The position numbers and the translations under genes are program-made. A stretch of DNA of 64,000 nt from Proales similis. Taxonomy: Eukaryota; Rotifera; Eurotatoria; Ploima; Proalidae. The stretch lies in assembly GCA_019059635.1 (NCBI GenBank), contig JAGVRJ010000001.1:1240001-1304000 (forward strand). Direction: 5' to 3'. Positions 20,701 to 32,700 of this stretch are shown one piece after another. The notes beneath the pieces were generated by a model. That model was not told where the DNA came from. It did not search any database and saw only the letters and a list, made by a program, of their open reading frames with translations. The first letter of the stretch is position 1. Every line of letters starts with the position of its first letter.

Positions 20701-23700
20701 TGAGCAAGTTTATCTTGAATCGAATGCTCTTCGGGTCGTTGCTGGTGTAGCTCGAGTCGAGGTTGGCGAACTTCTCCTGCTGAAGACCGATCCACTCGAG
20801 CAGCTCGATGAGCTTCTGCTGGAACTCGCAGGCCTTGGCGAATGTGAGCTGCAGCTCGTTCTCGCGCTCGGCCGCAGTTCGCTTGACGCGCGTCCAGGCC
20901 GAGTTGAGCTCGTCCAAGCACTTGCGCACTTCGGACTGGTCGTGCTCGCCGCAGAGCTGCATGAGCCGGTCGGCGCTGCGCTGGACTGCGGCCAGCGTGG
21001 GCTCGCTCTGCTCTATGTCGCGCGCGATCTGCTCGTGGTACTGCTGCTGCTCCATCACCGAGTCGGGGTCCATTCCGACAGCGTCCAGCTCGGCCTGGCG
21101 CAGGCGTTCGTCGACGCCGGCCACGGTCTGATTGAGCGAGTCGAAGCCGGTCCAGAACGCGTCAGAGCACTGCAGGGTCTGCTGGAGCTGGGCGTCTCGG
21201 GCCTCGGCCATCTCGCGCAGCTGGGCCCACATGTCCTCGAGGTCGTCGGCCCGAGCCTCGAACTCTTCGTGCTCTCGCAGCTGGTCGATCAGCTCCTTTT
21301 GTCTGAGCAGCTCGTTGAGCAGGGCTGAGTTCTCTTCGATCTGCTCGGCAAGCTTGTCTCGGTGGCAGCTGATCGCCTCCGCATACTCACACAGTTCAAT
21401 GTTGGCGTTTAGATTTGAGGAAACATTTTCATAAATGTCAATCGGTTCTCCAACTTGTCCAAGCTCATTCTCAAGCTCATGACGGCGAATTGAAAGTGAC
21501 CGCTTGAGCTGTTCATATTTACTATTTGTTGTCGTGATTGTGTTTTGCAACTGCTCAGTCTGCGATGTAGTCTCAGGCCTCAACAAGGGCGGGTAAATGG
21601 CTTCAATTGTTGGCGATCTGCGGCTACTGCTCGAGCAGATGTTGAGAAGAATCAGGCCGTTTTTGTTGAGATTCTCCAAGTCAGTTCGACGATCCAAAAT
21701 CGCACGCTCACACTTTTGAACTTCAGATAACAAAGACAAAATCTCCTCTTTGGTTTTTGGTGACTCGTCATTAATAAACGGCAACTCGTTCGCCTCAATC
21801 TCATCCATCCAAGCTCTTAGGCCATCCACAGCCTGATAGAAGGTATTGGCAGTGGCCTGAGCCTGCTCGAGTTGACTTCGCCGAGCAGCACTGTCTTTGG
21901 CCAGTGTGCTGGCTTGTGTCTGCACACTGCTCAGCTTCTCTTTCAGCTCGATGCTGTTGTCGATGCACTTGGCCCTGGCCAGTTGCTTGCTCGAGTCGAG
22001 CACGAGACGCAGTTGTTCGCGTTGTCTCTCCAGTTCGTCCTCGAGGCCGGTCTGCTCGTCCAGCAAGGCAGCGATAACTTCGGGCTTGGGCACAATGCCG
22101 TTGTGAGTGCTCAGTTTGCTTCCGACCTCGTCCATCCACTCCATGAGGTCGTCGATGTGCGCAAACAGCTCGGCAGTCTTCTCCTGCCTCTGTCTCAGCT
22201 CGCCGCGGGCTTTCATCAGCTGAGCGTCTAGTTCGTCCAGTTTCTTCTCGACCGAGTCGATTCTGGCGCGGAGCTGGCCTTGAAGCTGCTCGCTGCTCTC
22301 CTCTACTTGGGCAAGGAGACGGACGATGTCCTTGAGATTCTTGGCTTTGAGGCTGCTCATGGACTGACGGCCTTGGGCCAGGACTTGGCTGGTCGAGTCG
22401 AAGAACTCGTCGCGCTCGTCTGCGGTCGTTTCGTGCTCGGCAGCGTTGGCCATGAACCAGTCGAGTTCGAGCTGGGCTTTGGCTGCTGATTGCAGCACTT
22501 GGGCCACAGTGTGCTCAAAGTCCTCGCAGACCGGGTAGAGCGAGTCGAGAAGGTGCAGGTTTGAGGCAAGACGCTCTTTGACGAGATCGAATCGAGCGGC
22601 CAGTTGGTCAAGGTCTCGCTCGACTCTCTCTTGGTCCAAGAGTCCGGTCAGAGAGCTGACGGCGTTGTGCGAGATCGACTTGGGCAAGAGACGCGCGAAC
22701 TTGTTGTCTGCGTCCGAAGCAGGGCCGGTCTGCAGTTGGGCCAGTTCTCGGCTGTTTTCTCGCAGCTGCCTGAATGGGCCGAGCATGTGCTGGTCGACGA
22801 GCAGACTGTGATTCAGAATCTGCTCGCGCTTGTTGTTGAGCACAAGCGGCTCGATGCAGTTGAGCGAGAGCTCGCAGGCCCTCTTCTCATTGAGCTCGTC
22901 GAGGAAGCGGGTCTCGGCTTCAAACTCGTCGGCAAGCTGCATGAGCTGCGCAGAGAGGAAGCTCAGGTTGGTGATGGTCTCGTCCAAGTCTCGCTTGAGC
23001 AGTGCCAGACGTCTCTCGGCCTCCTCAACTCGACTCTCGATCGAGTCGCTCTCGCCAATGCTGCTGCAGTTGCGCATCACACTCTCGCCGAGCTCTTTGA
23101 TTTCGTCGAGTTGGGCATCCACTTGGGCGAGCTGTTCATCGCGCAGATGTGTGCAAGTAGAGAGCTGCACGCTGATCTGGGTCCGGTTGGCAAAGTTGAA
23201 CTTGCTCGCCTTGATGGCGCCCAGAGCCTGCTCGAGCTCGTCGAGACGTTCGTTGAGCTGCTTGAGCTGCTGTTCGAGCCGCTCATTGTCCTGCATGGTC
23301 TGGCCGATTAGGCGGCGTCTCTCGTCCACTTGTTCTCGCAATTTCTCACAACTGGCTCTCAGAGACTTTACTTGCCTCTCGTGTTGAGGACTCAGGCCCA
23401 AGCTGTTTACGTCTTCTTCGATTGAAAATAGATTTTCAAGCAAAGGATTCAATTGCTCCTTCTTGAATGCCTCCAGCCAGTCTAATTCATTAATCAGATC
23501 GTCCGAGTTGTTTATCTCTTCGGGCTTGACTCTTCGCTCGAATTCGGCTCTGCAGCTCTGTATCAATCGCTCACACTCGGCAATTTGAATCTCGAGTTCT
23601 TCGGCCAACTTCTTTTTCATATTGAGCTCTTGTTGAAATCGTAGATTCATTTCGGTAAGTAATTCACACTTCTCATTCAGCGCATCAACTTGATGTCGGA

Positions 23701-26700
23701 GCTTGTCAAGCGTTTGATCGTCCACACGAGTCTCGTAGTCTTTGAGACTAGCCTCGGCCTTGACAAGTCGCTCTCTCATGATCTCAATTGAATTTTCAAT
23801 CGCTTGGAATCTGGCCTCGCCGCTTTCGTCAGCTTGCCCAGGTAGGTTCCCTTCCAAATTGGCCATTTCACTTTGAAGCTGTGAAAGACTATCGCCCAGC
23901 TTTCTTAGACTCTGCTCTTGGCTTTTTTGCTCCATTTTTTTGGCCAGTTGTTGACTCAGAACTTGAGCTTCATTTTCTTTCTGAACCACACTTGACAGAG
24001 AGACTGGATCAGCTCCAGTCTTGACGAGCATTTGTTTTACTCGAGCGACTTGTTCTTCTCGCCGCTTGTCGAGCTCTTCTTGTCTATCCTTGTCGCTCGG
24101 GTCTATTTCTCCTCGTTCAAGAGTTTCCAGTTCGTGCTCGATTTGAGAGTTGATCGCCGCGAGCATTTGCTTTGCTTTCTCTTCGGCCACAGAGTCCTTC
24201 TTTCTTTCAATTCGTTTGAACAACTCATCGATTCTTTCTGTCTTGTCTGCTTTGTCGAGGCCGAACTCTGACTTGAGTTTGTTTTCTGCCGTTTTCAATT
24301 TCGCAAACAGTTCTGTTTGGCATCTCTTCAACTCGTTGGCAGCTTTTTCAATCTCGTCCGGATTTAGGTCGTTTACATCTGATTGAAGTTTGCGCTCGAT
24401 GCTGGACAATTTCTGTTCAATTGAAACTGACGCGTGTTCAAACTCCGCGGCCGTCTTGCTTTTTTCGTCAATTCGTTTTTCAGCTCGCGCAAGTTCGAGC
24501 TCAGCTCGGTCGGCCATTAGATTCAAGTCGGTCATTAATGAGTCTTTCAAGGCCTCGTTAGCACCACTGCTCTCAACTCTTGCGAAGTTCTCCAGCTGTT
24601 TGAGAGAGTAAGACCTGGTCTGTTGAAGCAACAGTTCAAACTCTTCTCGGAACTGATCAATGCTGCCCGTGTCACATTGAGCTTGCTTTTCCATTTGAAG
24701 AAGCTCGTTGGCTTTTTCCTGAATCGAGCTTCTTGCTTGTTCGAATGCAGCGTTGAGGATTTCTTTTTGTCCGTTCGCAGACTGCAGTCTGGTTCGGCCG
24801 TTCTCAATTGACGCTTCAATTTGTTCGATAGTCGATCTCATTCTGTTCAGCTCGTTCTCAAGTCTGAGCGGCAAATCGCACGCACAGTTGAGATCGCTGC
24901 TGAGTATAAAGTCTTGAATGGCTTCGTCCACGGCATTCTTCTTCTCAACGCATTTCTCCACACGATCGCGTCCCGGTAGCTGGCTTTCAATCGAGTCGAG
25001 TAGCGTATCGAGTTGATCGCTCATTCCGGCGTTCAGCTTGCGATCAAACTCGTCCAGCTTTCTGCTCAATTCGTTCAGACTTTTCTCAATTGCACTCTTC
25101 TCTCCACCAAAGTCATTCAGTTGCTGCTTGAGCTGTTTGTAAAGATTCGTGGTCGAATTCAAGTTGTTGACCAACAGATCGAAATCGCTGTTCACACTTT
25201 GCATTCTGTCTGAGATTCGGCTCAATTCATCGCCTTGGCTCAAGTGCTGAATGATCGTCTCGCTGAGGCGATTAAGTTCGCTTAGCTTGCGAGAGTCCCG
25301 CAGTTGCAGCTCTTTGTCCAATGTTTTCAGATCGTTCAAAATTGAATCGAGATCGAGCCCTGACTCGCCTGTTAATTGGCTTAACTTGAGCTTTTTCTCC
25401 TTCAAAATTCCATCGAGCTCGCTCAGACGTCTGTCCAATTCACTTGACTGACTTGAATATAATTCAATATTTTGCTCGATTTTCTTCATCATTCTGGCCA
25501 ACTTTTCATGCTTGGTGAACAGGGGAGCGATGAAGAGAGAAAGTTGATTTTCATTTGATGAGCTTATTGAGCCACTCTGCTGTTTGAGATCAAGAGTATG
25601 CTTCAACAAAGCATCCAGCCTCTTCTCGAGCTCATTCAGTTCGCTTTTGTTCGCTTGAGTCCAACCACCGCTCTCTTCTCGCAGCTGCAGACTTGACTCG
25701 AGTTCATCGAAAGCGCTCTCGGTTTGCTCGGCATCTTGTATCAATTTTCTTATTCGCTGCATATGAAAGCCAAGCTGTTTGACTCGTTCGTTGGCCATAG
25801 CACCACATTTGTTAAAGGCCTCGATAAGTCTTGGAGACTCGCTCATCTGCCCGCCGCTTCTTTTTAGTCTCAGCTCGTCTTCGGTGTCTTTAAGGCGATC
25901 CAATTCTCCGCGTTTGGCTCGATGTTCGTCGATCAACTTCTCCAGGTCTTCATTCTTGAGTTCCAATATGTCCAGATCGGTTGAGTCTATTTCTTGTTGA
26001 TTCAATCTCGTTTCAAACTCATTGATCCAGACAGCCAATTCAGCAATCATCTGCTTGAGCTCATTCTCGACCTTTTCCAATCCGCTAAACGACTCTTTTC
26101 TTGAACGAAGCACTTCTTGAATAGTGTTCAGCTCGTCAGTGATCGAGTTTTTGCGTTCGATTATAGAACTGAAAGTTTCTGTGTCGACTGGCTGCGGCAC
26201 GTACTGAGACTCTAGCTTTTCAATAGATGGTAAGACATTGATCTGAATCACTGAACGTTTGTTTTCAATTTCGCTTTCAATTTCCAGCAGAAGGCTACGT
26301 GGCTCAGAGTGAGCATCGATCATCTCGAGAGTTTTGCTTGTCTTATTTAGACACGACTCGAGCTCGCTGAGCCAAGTGTTCAAGCCGCGGAGCAGATTGC
26401 TTGCTTCTTTGCCCGAGCGAATTTTCCATTCGATTTTGTCTTTTAGCTCGTCAAGATTCTGCATGATCTCGTGCGGCTCAGTAAGCATCTTGAGCAGCAC
26501 TTCTTTACGCGCTTTTATTTCTTGCTTGTACTTGGACAGTTCCGATTCGCCAGGAAGTTGTCTGGCTGTCAATGAGTGCTCGACTTGGGCTATCCACTCG
26601 TAAGTTGTCTGCAGCGTCTTTTCCAGCTGCTGACGGCGGGCCTTCTTAACCTTTTCGAACTCTTCTTGACCATTGAACTCGTCGTGCGACTGATATGTTT

Positions 26701-29700
26701 GTGATCTTGATCGTGATCGATCGGTTTCAACCTGAATCAAAGCGAAAATGATTTTAAGGCGTTAAATTAAAAACAAAATTAAAATTCTTGAAAACGATTG
26801 TGCTCAGGGACCAGAGGGACCAAAAAGAGGAATGAAATCTGCTCGGCTCTAACCTGTTCATCGGACGCAGTTGAAATCAAATCGGTTACCTTTGAAATTC
26901 GGCTCAGATTAGACGCATTTTTAAAGTAAACGCAAACTCCCAGACCCAAATAAAATATTTAAAAGCGAACTAAGGCAAAGCAAATCATCGATTGGAAGCA
27001 ACACATGGCCTTGTTCCACTTGCCTTTAACAACTCTGTTGTTTCTAAATCAGCTTTTATAAGGCTCGAAGGCTCTATTCGGACAAGCTGTTTAACAAGAG
27101 CAACAGGATTGTCTCTAAGTTTCAAGCCAACTGCGCTCAAATCGAGCCATGTCGGAGCACGATCCGATTCTGGCCAAGCAGATCGAAACGAAGCGTCGCT
27201 AGTGCAAAATTTGATATTTAAACGAGAAACGACGTGTCGCAGCAGTTCGCTTCGCGCAAATTCGACTTTTGCCAGACGCTGATAAATTCGCTTCTCTTCC
27301 TCAACCAATTCAGCACGCATTTCACAAATGACCGTCCCCACCTCTCGTCCGTGCAGATCATTTACCTGTGGCTTGACGAATATCTTCAGGGACCGTTCGT
27401 CGGTGCCGTTCTCAACGATTTTGTTGTCCACCATGATCACGGTTCGATTTGGCTTCAGATTCTTTGTCAGTTGTTCTTGGGGCGGATCTGGATCGATAAG
27501 AATCTCGTTCTTGATCACGTGTGTGACTCCGTCTATATCAAGCGTTTGTGAATGGCGGACATCGTCAATGACAAGTGTCTCTCGCCGCTCGCCCCCGTAG
27601 AAACTCGGTATTCGTCTTTCTTGAATAACAGGCCCGAGGCCGAATCTCTTTCTAGGTCTGGGCAGCACTTGGCTGACTGCCTGCTCTTCGTCGTCGTCAA
27701 TCACATGCTCGATTCTCTCTTCTGTCAAGCCTTTTACTTCAGTCACTTCGTAAAGGAGAGTTTCAGTTGAGTTGATCGTCTTGCTGGCTGCCTCTTTTGG
27801 ATTGACATTTATCAAAAGGCGTTTGTCCTTTTCTTTCACTTTCACCAAGCCTCGATCGCACGCTTCGCTCAAACTTATCATTCGGCCGTTTAGGGCGTCT
27901 GCGTAAGAGCCGGTCGCTCGATCGAACAACTTTCGATTGATTGCCTCTTCGATCGAGATGAAGTTTTGCTCTTTGGGATCGTAAATCGACTCAATCTGAA
28001 GGCAGCAGTTCTCTTTCTCGGTCAATACGCCCTCGCCGTTTTCAAAAGTGGTGAAATGTAGTTCCGAATTGGCGTTTGTCGGCTGATTCTCTTTTCTGAT
28101 CAAACTCGAGTCGGATCGATTGGCGCAGCACTTGCCTTTGACAAGCCCAAGTTGAAAGGCTCGATTCAGAGGCATCTCTTCTCCCGAGGCCATGTCCCTG
28201 AAGCGCATATTGCTTTGATCTATGAGCCCAAGTCGAATGGCTGCAGCCACCGAATGAAATGAACCTGAACGAGTGTCTTGTACCGATTCGACCGAGAGAG
28301 TGCTCGATTCGACCAACGCTCTTCCTCCCATCATGAGATTGCATTTTTCTGGCTGTTTGGTGGTGACAAGTCCAAGTTTGATCGCTTGATCAAGAGGTAT
28401 ACATGACTGACTGGCCTTGTGAACGTACATTCCTTTGCCTACGTTCAGTATGCCTGTCTGGCGAGCTTCGCTCACACTCAGCTTCTTGACTCTGTCTATC
28501 AGATGAAGTACTCCGTTTTTGTCGAAAACAAGGCAACTGTTGTCAAGCACATAGTCCAGAACGTAGGAATTCGAGTCCAATTCGACGTCTTTGATTAGAT
28601 TTTGAACGAGCTGCGAACGTTTGGACTGAGGCCGATTGTGGACAACCGACGGTGTGTTGACGTTTATTAGCTGAGTGCTTGAATGATTCGAAGCAACTGA
28701 TGAGCTTGATGAGTTGGCCGGCGTTGCTTGAAGTGATTTGTTGGCCGCTTTTGAAATGCCACGATTGAGCGAAATTACGTAGCTTTTGACGCTGACCCGG
28801 GTGATTAGCCGTTTTATGTGCGCGATCGCCTCGTCGCCCAACAAATTTCGGCAAGAGTGGCTATTCAAATGCAAATAGGCCGCGCTACTGTACGGACGAA
28901 ACAAGTACTTGTCAAGCAAAAGCCTCGAGTTGAGCACGCACTCACGAATTGAGCTGCTGGTGGGATCACCTTTCACCACAATGGGATAATCAAGCAGCTC
29001 GATTAGCTGATTGTCGAGCAAATGTCGCTGCATAGCCGCCTCTCTAAAGCTAATGCTCTCTTGTCGCTCGCTCGGCTCGACGCTCAACGCCAGTGTCTGT
29101 TTTTGCAAGTCCACAAGGCCCAGCGTCATGGCTTCGATCAGGCCGATCTTTTCTCGTCGCGACAATAAGCGCATCAACTTGCTGCGGGAGTCGGCACTCT
29201 CAGACACGGGACGAATGTAGACGTTCTCGATCTGAGCTTTGTACAGCAATAGATTCAGATCGAGGCAGCTGGTATTGAAGAACGCGTCATAGATGTTGAG
29301 TTTTTTCGCTTGTCCTGCACTTCGATAGGAAAGATTGAGCTCGAACGATCTCGGAATGACTAGACCAAGTTCGATTGCTTCGTTGAGTGACAAGAGACGT
29401 CTCTCCTGGTCGATCGGATCGAGTATGTGCTTCGTTTCAAAGTCGAACAAGTACATTGTTTCGTTCGAGTGCGGCTTGGAAGGGTCCGAGCAGACCAACG
29501 ACTCGAACGCGTAGTATTTGTTGTTGACCGGATTTCGAACGAAGCCGGTCGGCTGAATTAAATTGCGAACAAACGCCTCGCTTAACGTCAGCGGCTTCAT
29601 GATCAGGTGACGTTTGCGCGCCTCGAACAAATTGATCGCCATCTTGGTGCTGAGGCGAATCGAGTTGGTGCGCGCGTCAAGTATGGACATTTGAATCGCC

Positions 29701-32700
29701 TCTTTGATAGTTAGCTTGTAACACTTGTTGCCGTTGACAGCAATCGACTCGAATATGAAAAGCGTGTTGGCCACCTCTTTGACGTCCGAGTTGAGGAGGT
29801 CGATGCGAATCGCGTCGGCTATATTCATTCGGGCGCCGTTGATCGGATTTATGATCATGCCGTTCGAAATGTCGATGAGGCTCAGATCAAGCAAGTCTGT
29901 CAGAGTAAGTCTATAGTCGGAGATGAGCGAGAAGCCGGCCGGTTCTAATTGACTCGAGAGCGACGACGATGACGATGACGTGAAGCGCTCGGCGGCATTT
30001 TTCTCTTGCAGTGAACACGATGAGCCGATGCTGGACGAGCTCGACTCGGCGCTGAAGAAAAACGTGTTGAGCTTTTTCTTGCTACTGCGCGACCTTCTCT
30101 TGGTGGCGGGTCCGATCTGCTCTTGACTGCCGCAAAAGTCTCGATAATTGAGCATTCTCTCGCTTTTGGTTATTACGCCGCTACTCGCTGAGCGCTTTCC
30201 CTTACTCTCATGCTCTTGACTTGAATGCGAATGCATGAAATTCGTCCCAACAGAATGAATAGTCAATTGTTTACTTACAACGGTGTGGATGCGACCTCTT
30301 GGTCGTTATTCTCTCTATTCAACGCCTTTTTTTCAATAACAAATAAAAGCGAGTTAGAACGAGCCCATTCGAATTGTCAGCGTGAAAGGAAACGAGTAGC
30401 ACTGCATGAACTTGACGCGCAAATATGAGCCGAGCAGAGGAGAAGGGCCAATGACTCGAAGGACGCAAGCAAGTCAGCCAGCAGCCAGGTCATGACCGAT
30501 CATGCGGCTATAAATAATTTCATTCAAGAAGAAGAAAAATAGAAAGTGAGAAATAAAAAGAGAAACAGAAAAGTCGAAATTTGATTTATATTTCGCACAT
30601 TGACTGCACAGTGTGTTCCGTCAGGCTTACAACAGAAGCCTGTGCAGGGCATGATCGAATGAGGACAAGTGCAAACGAATCATGACGGCGAATATGTGAC
30701 CGAGTTTTAGATTAGAGAGCGCCAAGTGTGCTCGATTAAGTGACTATGGGCCGGGCTGACAGGCACGGACTCAATCAGATTTAGGTTCAATTAAATTGAA
30801 ATAAGCGCGATGGGCGCCGTTTAATTGAAATATAAATGTTTACGTTTGGATTAGCTCGAGCTCGTCGGCTCGCAATGTGCGTCGTTTATGTCTTGAGTGA
30901 TTCACATTGATGGACGTGTTGTTTTAGTTAAACGATAGGCTATTATACTCCGAGCTCGTTTATATTTTGAATCATGCGTCTACACACACACACACACACA
31001 CACCAATACACTTGAACGTACGCGCGCTGGCCAAAGACTTGAAATGGGTGAGAGTTTTAGGATGAATGAGAGAAAAGCGAGTAAAAGACAACAGAGGAGG
31101 CAACTGTGCCCGAGTCGAATTTTGGCCAGGTTCAGTGGATGGGCCAAATTATTCAATTAACGAATGAATTTTAATTAAGAAATTGATGTTTATTCAGAGC
31201 GGACTCGGTGGGCTTTATTGTTAATTAGAGATCAGATGCTCACCGGGCTTTGTTGAGATTGAGTCGAGCAATGCATGATATGCTTCTCTAATCTCTCACT
31301 GGTGCCTAATCGCCCATGCATACTCTCCTACCGTGGACGTCAACTTACTCATTGGTCAAACAAAACAGACACCCAACCGAGTTGGACGCAATCACCTCCA
31401 TCTAAACAGAATCTGCTTTGTCTTCTCCCATTCCTTCTTTATGTCTTTTGCGTATTTGGGCAAGTTGAGCGCCCGCTCTCTCTCTTCAATTGGCTGGCCG
31501 ACAGACCATTAGCAAACAAACATGTAAAAACGAGCATTATCTGGCGCGTCAAGAGTGAATTAGGCTGAGAAAGGGTGGATTTTAACTTAATGGAAATTAT
31601 TGATGTTAGCGATGATGATGATGATGAGATTGATTGAGGTGTCTTGCAAGTTTGCTATTTTAAGAAAGAGAGAAAATGAGAGAAAACCAAGTAGGAGAAC
31701 GAAGAAGGAGCCGATCGTAGTGAGCCGTAATCAACTTAAATCAAGCTCGTGTGGGAAAGAAATCAGGTCGACTCTGAAAGCGAGTTAAGATGGAGTATGT
31801 GAGCTCAATGTGATTAAAGAAAAACACGAGTAAGCATAGGCAGCGAGCGATGATTGTTTGGCCAGTTGAGTGAGCCGAGTGGCCGCAAATAGCTGGGCAA
31901 CAATAGAAATCCCGAAACGATTTTCGACTTGATCGACTGTCACTCACTCGTTTGGCAAACATGTTTTACTCATTGAGATCAAATAGCGGTGGTCAAAAAC
32001 ATTGATTGTGGCGTTCTTGGTCGACTTAATTAGATTAACTCACCGAGGCAAAAATGGCCAATTTGTGATGAGAACAATGCGTGCAAACAAATTGAAATAA
32101 AGCTGGCAACAAGTCACGATCGGACACTGTGCAAACAAGCAATTGATTTCTTGACTGCTTCGCGCCTTTATCACGTCACTCGAGCACTCAAGAGCGTCGG
32201 TCTACAACTAACGAAGTAAATGAAGAACAAGAGAATAAAGCGTAGAAAGCGGGAACAGAAACCAAAGAAAGAGAGACACAGGCGAAGAGAGAAAGAAAAG
32301 GAGGAGAATGCAGCCAATGCGACACGTTTCGAATCACAAGTAAGTCGCCAGAAGGCGAGAAAATCATTCAAATAACTTACTTGTCAAGCATCAGATTGTT
32401 CACGGTAATTCAATTTTCAACATAATGCGTGCAAGGCGAGCCGACCAATAGGCGGACGGAACGGAATCCGCGACGAACAGGCGTCAAGCGCTCAAAGCCG
32501 AACAAATCGATCGAGCAGAGGTGTTGGGCGAAAACGGGCAAAGGACACCGAGTGTCGGGGAATAGCGAGAACAGGAAGGGGGACACTCTGGGACCGTAGC
32601 ACAATCGTTGTTTAAAACACAATAATCAACACATACCTGCAGAGATCTGTTGAGGAGTTCACTGGGCGCTTTGCTTCGCTCGCTGTTTGATTCAAACTGA

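Larger units (their letters stand above)
17810..26731 (-). other. 8.9-kb single exon: spectrin-repeat rod, two EF hands, start of GAS2
   Basis: One uninterrupted reading frame of 2974 codons from the acceptor at 26732-26733 (TTGATTCAG) to the donor at 17805-17809, length 8922 nt and phase 0 at both ends. It encodes tandem spectrin-type three-helix repeats with recurrent W and heptad patterns. Near the end are two canonical EF hands, [12 protein letters not shown] (about 18060-18098) and [12 protein letters not shown] (about 17940-17985), followed by the Cys-x-Cys start of GAS2. Holding the whole rod in one exon contrasts with the N-terminal half of the same gene, where introns of about 60 nt fall every 100-300 bases. 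Confidence 0.9.

Noticed and set aside
22604-23311. Plus-strand frame of about 235 codons inside the full-length spectraplakin rod exon
   Set aside because: Complement of the conversion tract; it matches the antisense frame at 11339-11959 only because the two tracts are copies. It is Leu-rich in the way expected from reversed coiled-coil codons.
11186-23377. The inverted near-identity as an assembly artefact or a simple palindromic duplication
   Set aside because: Not excluded, but less likely: similarity is confined to two blocks, both copies sit in intact reading frames, and homologous yet diverged sequence continues at constant offset outside the blocks. A pasted or simply duplicated segment would not leave a diverged island in the middle.
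31275-31788. Plus-strand frames inside the spectraplakin intron as a nested gene
   Set aside because: Two short frames without ATG context, domain or splice signals; composition is that of the surrounding intron.
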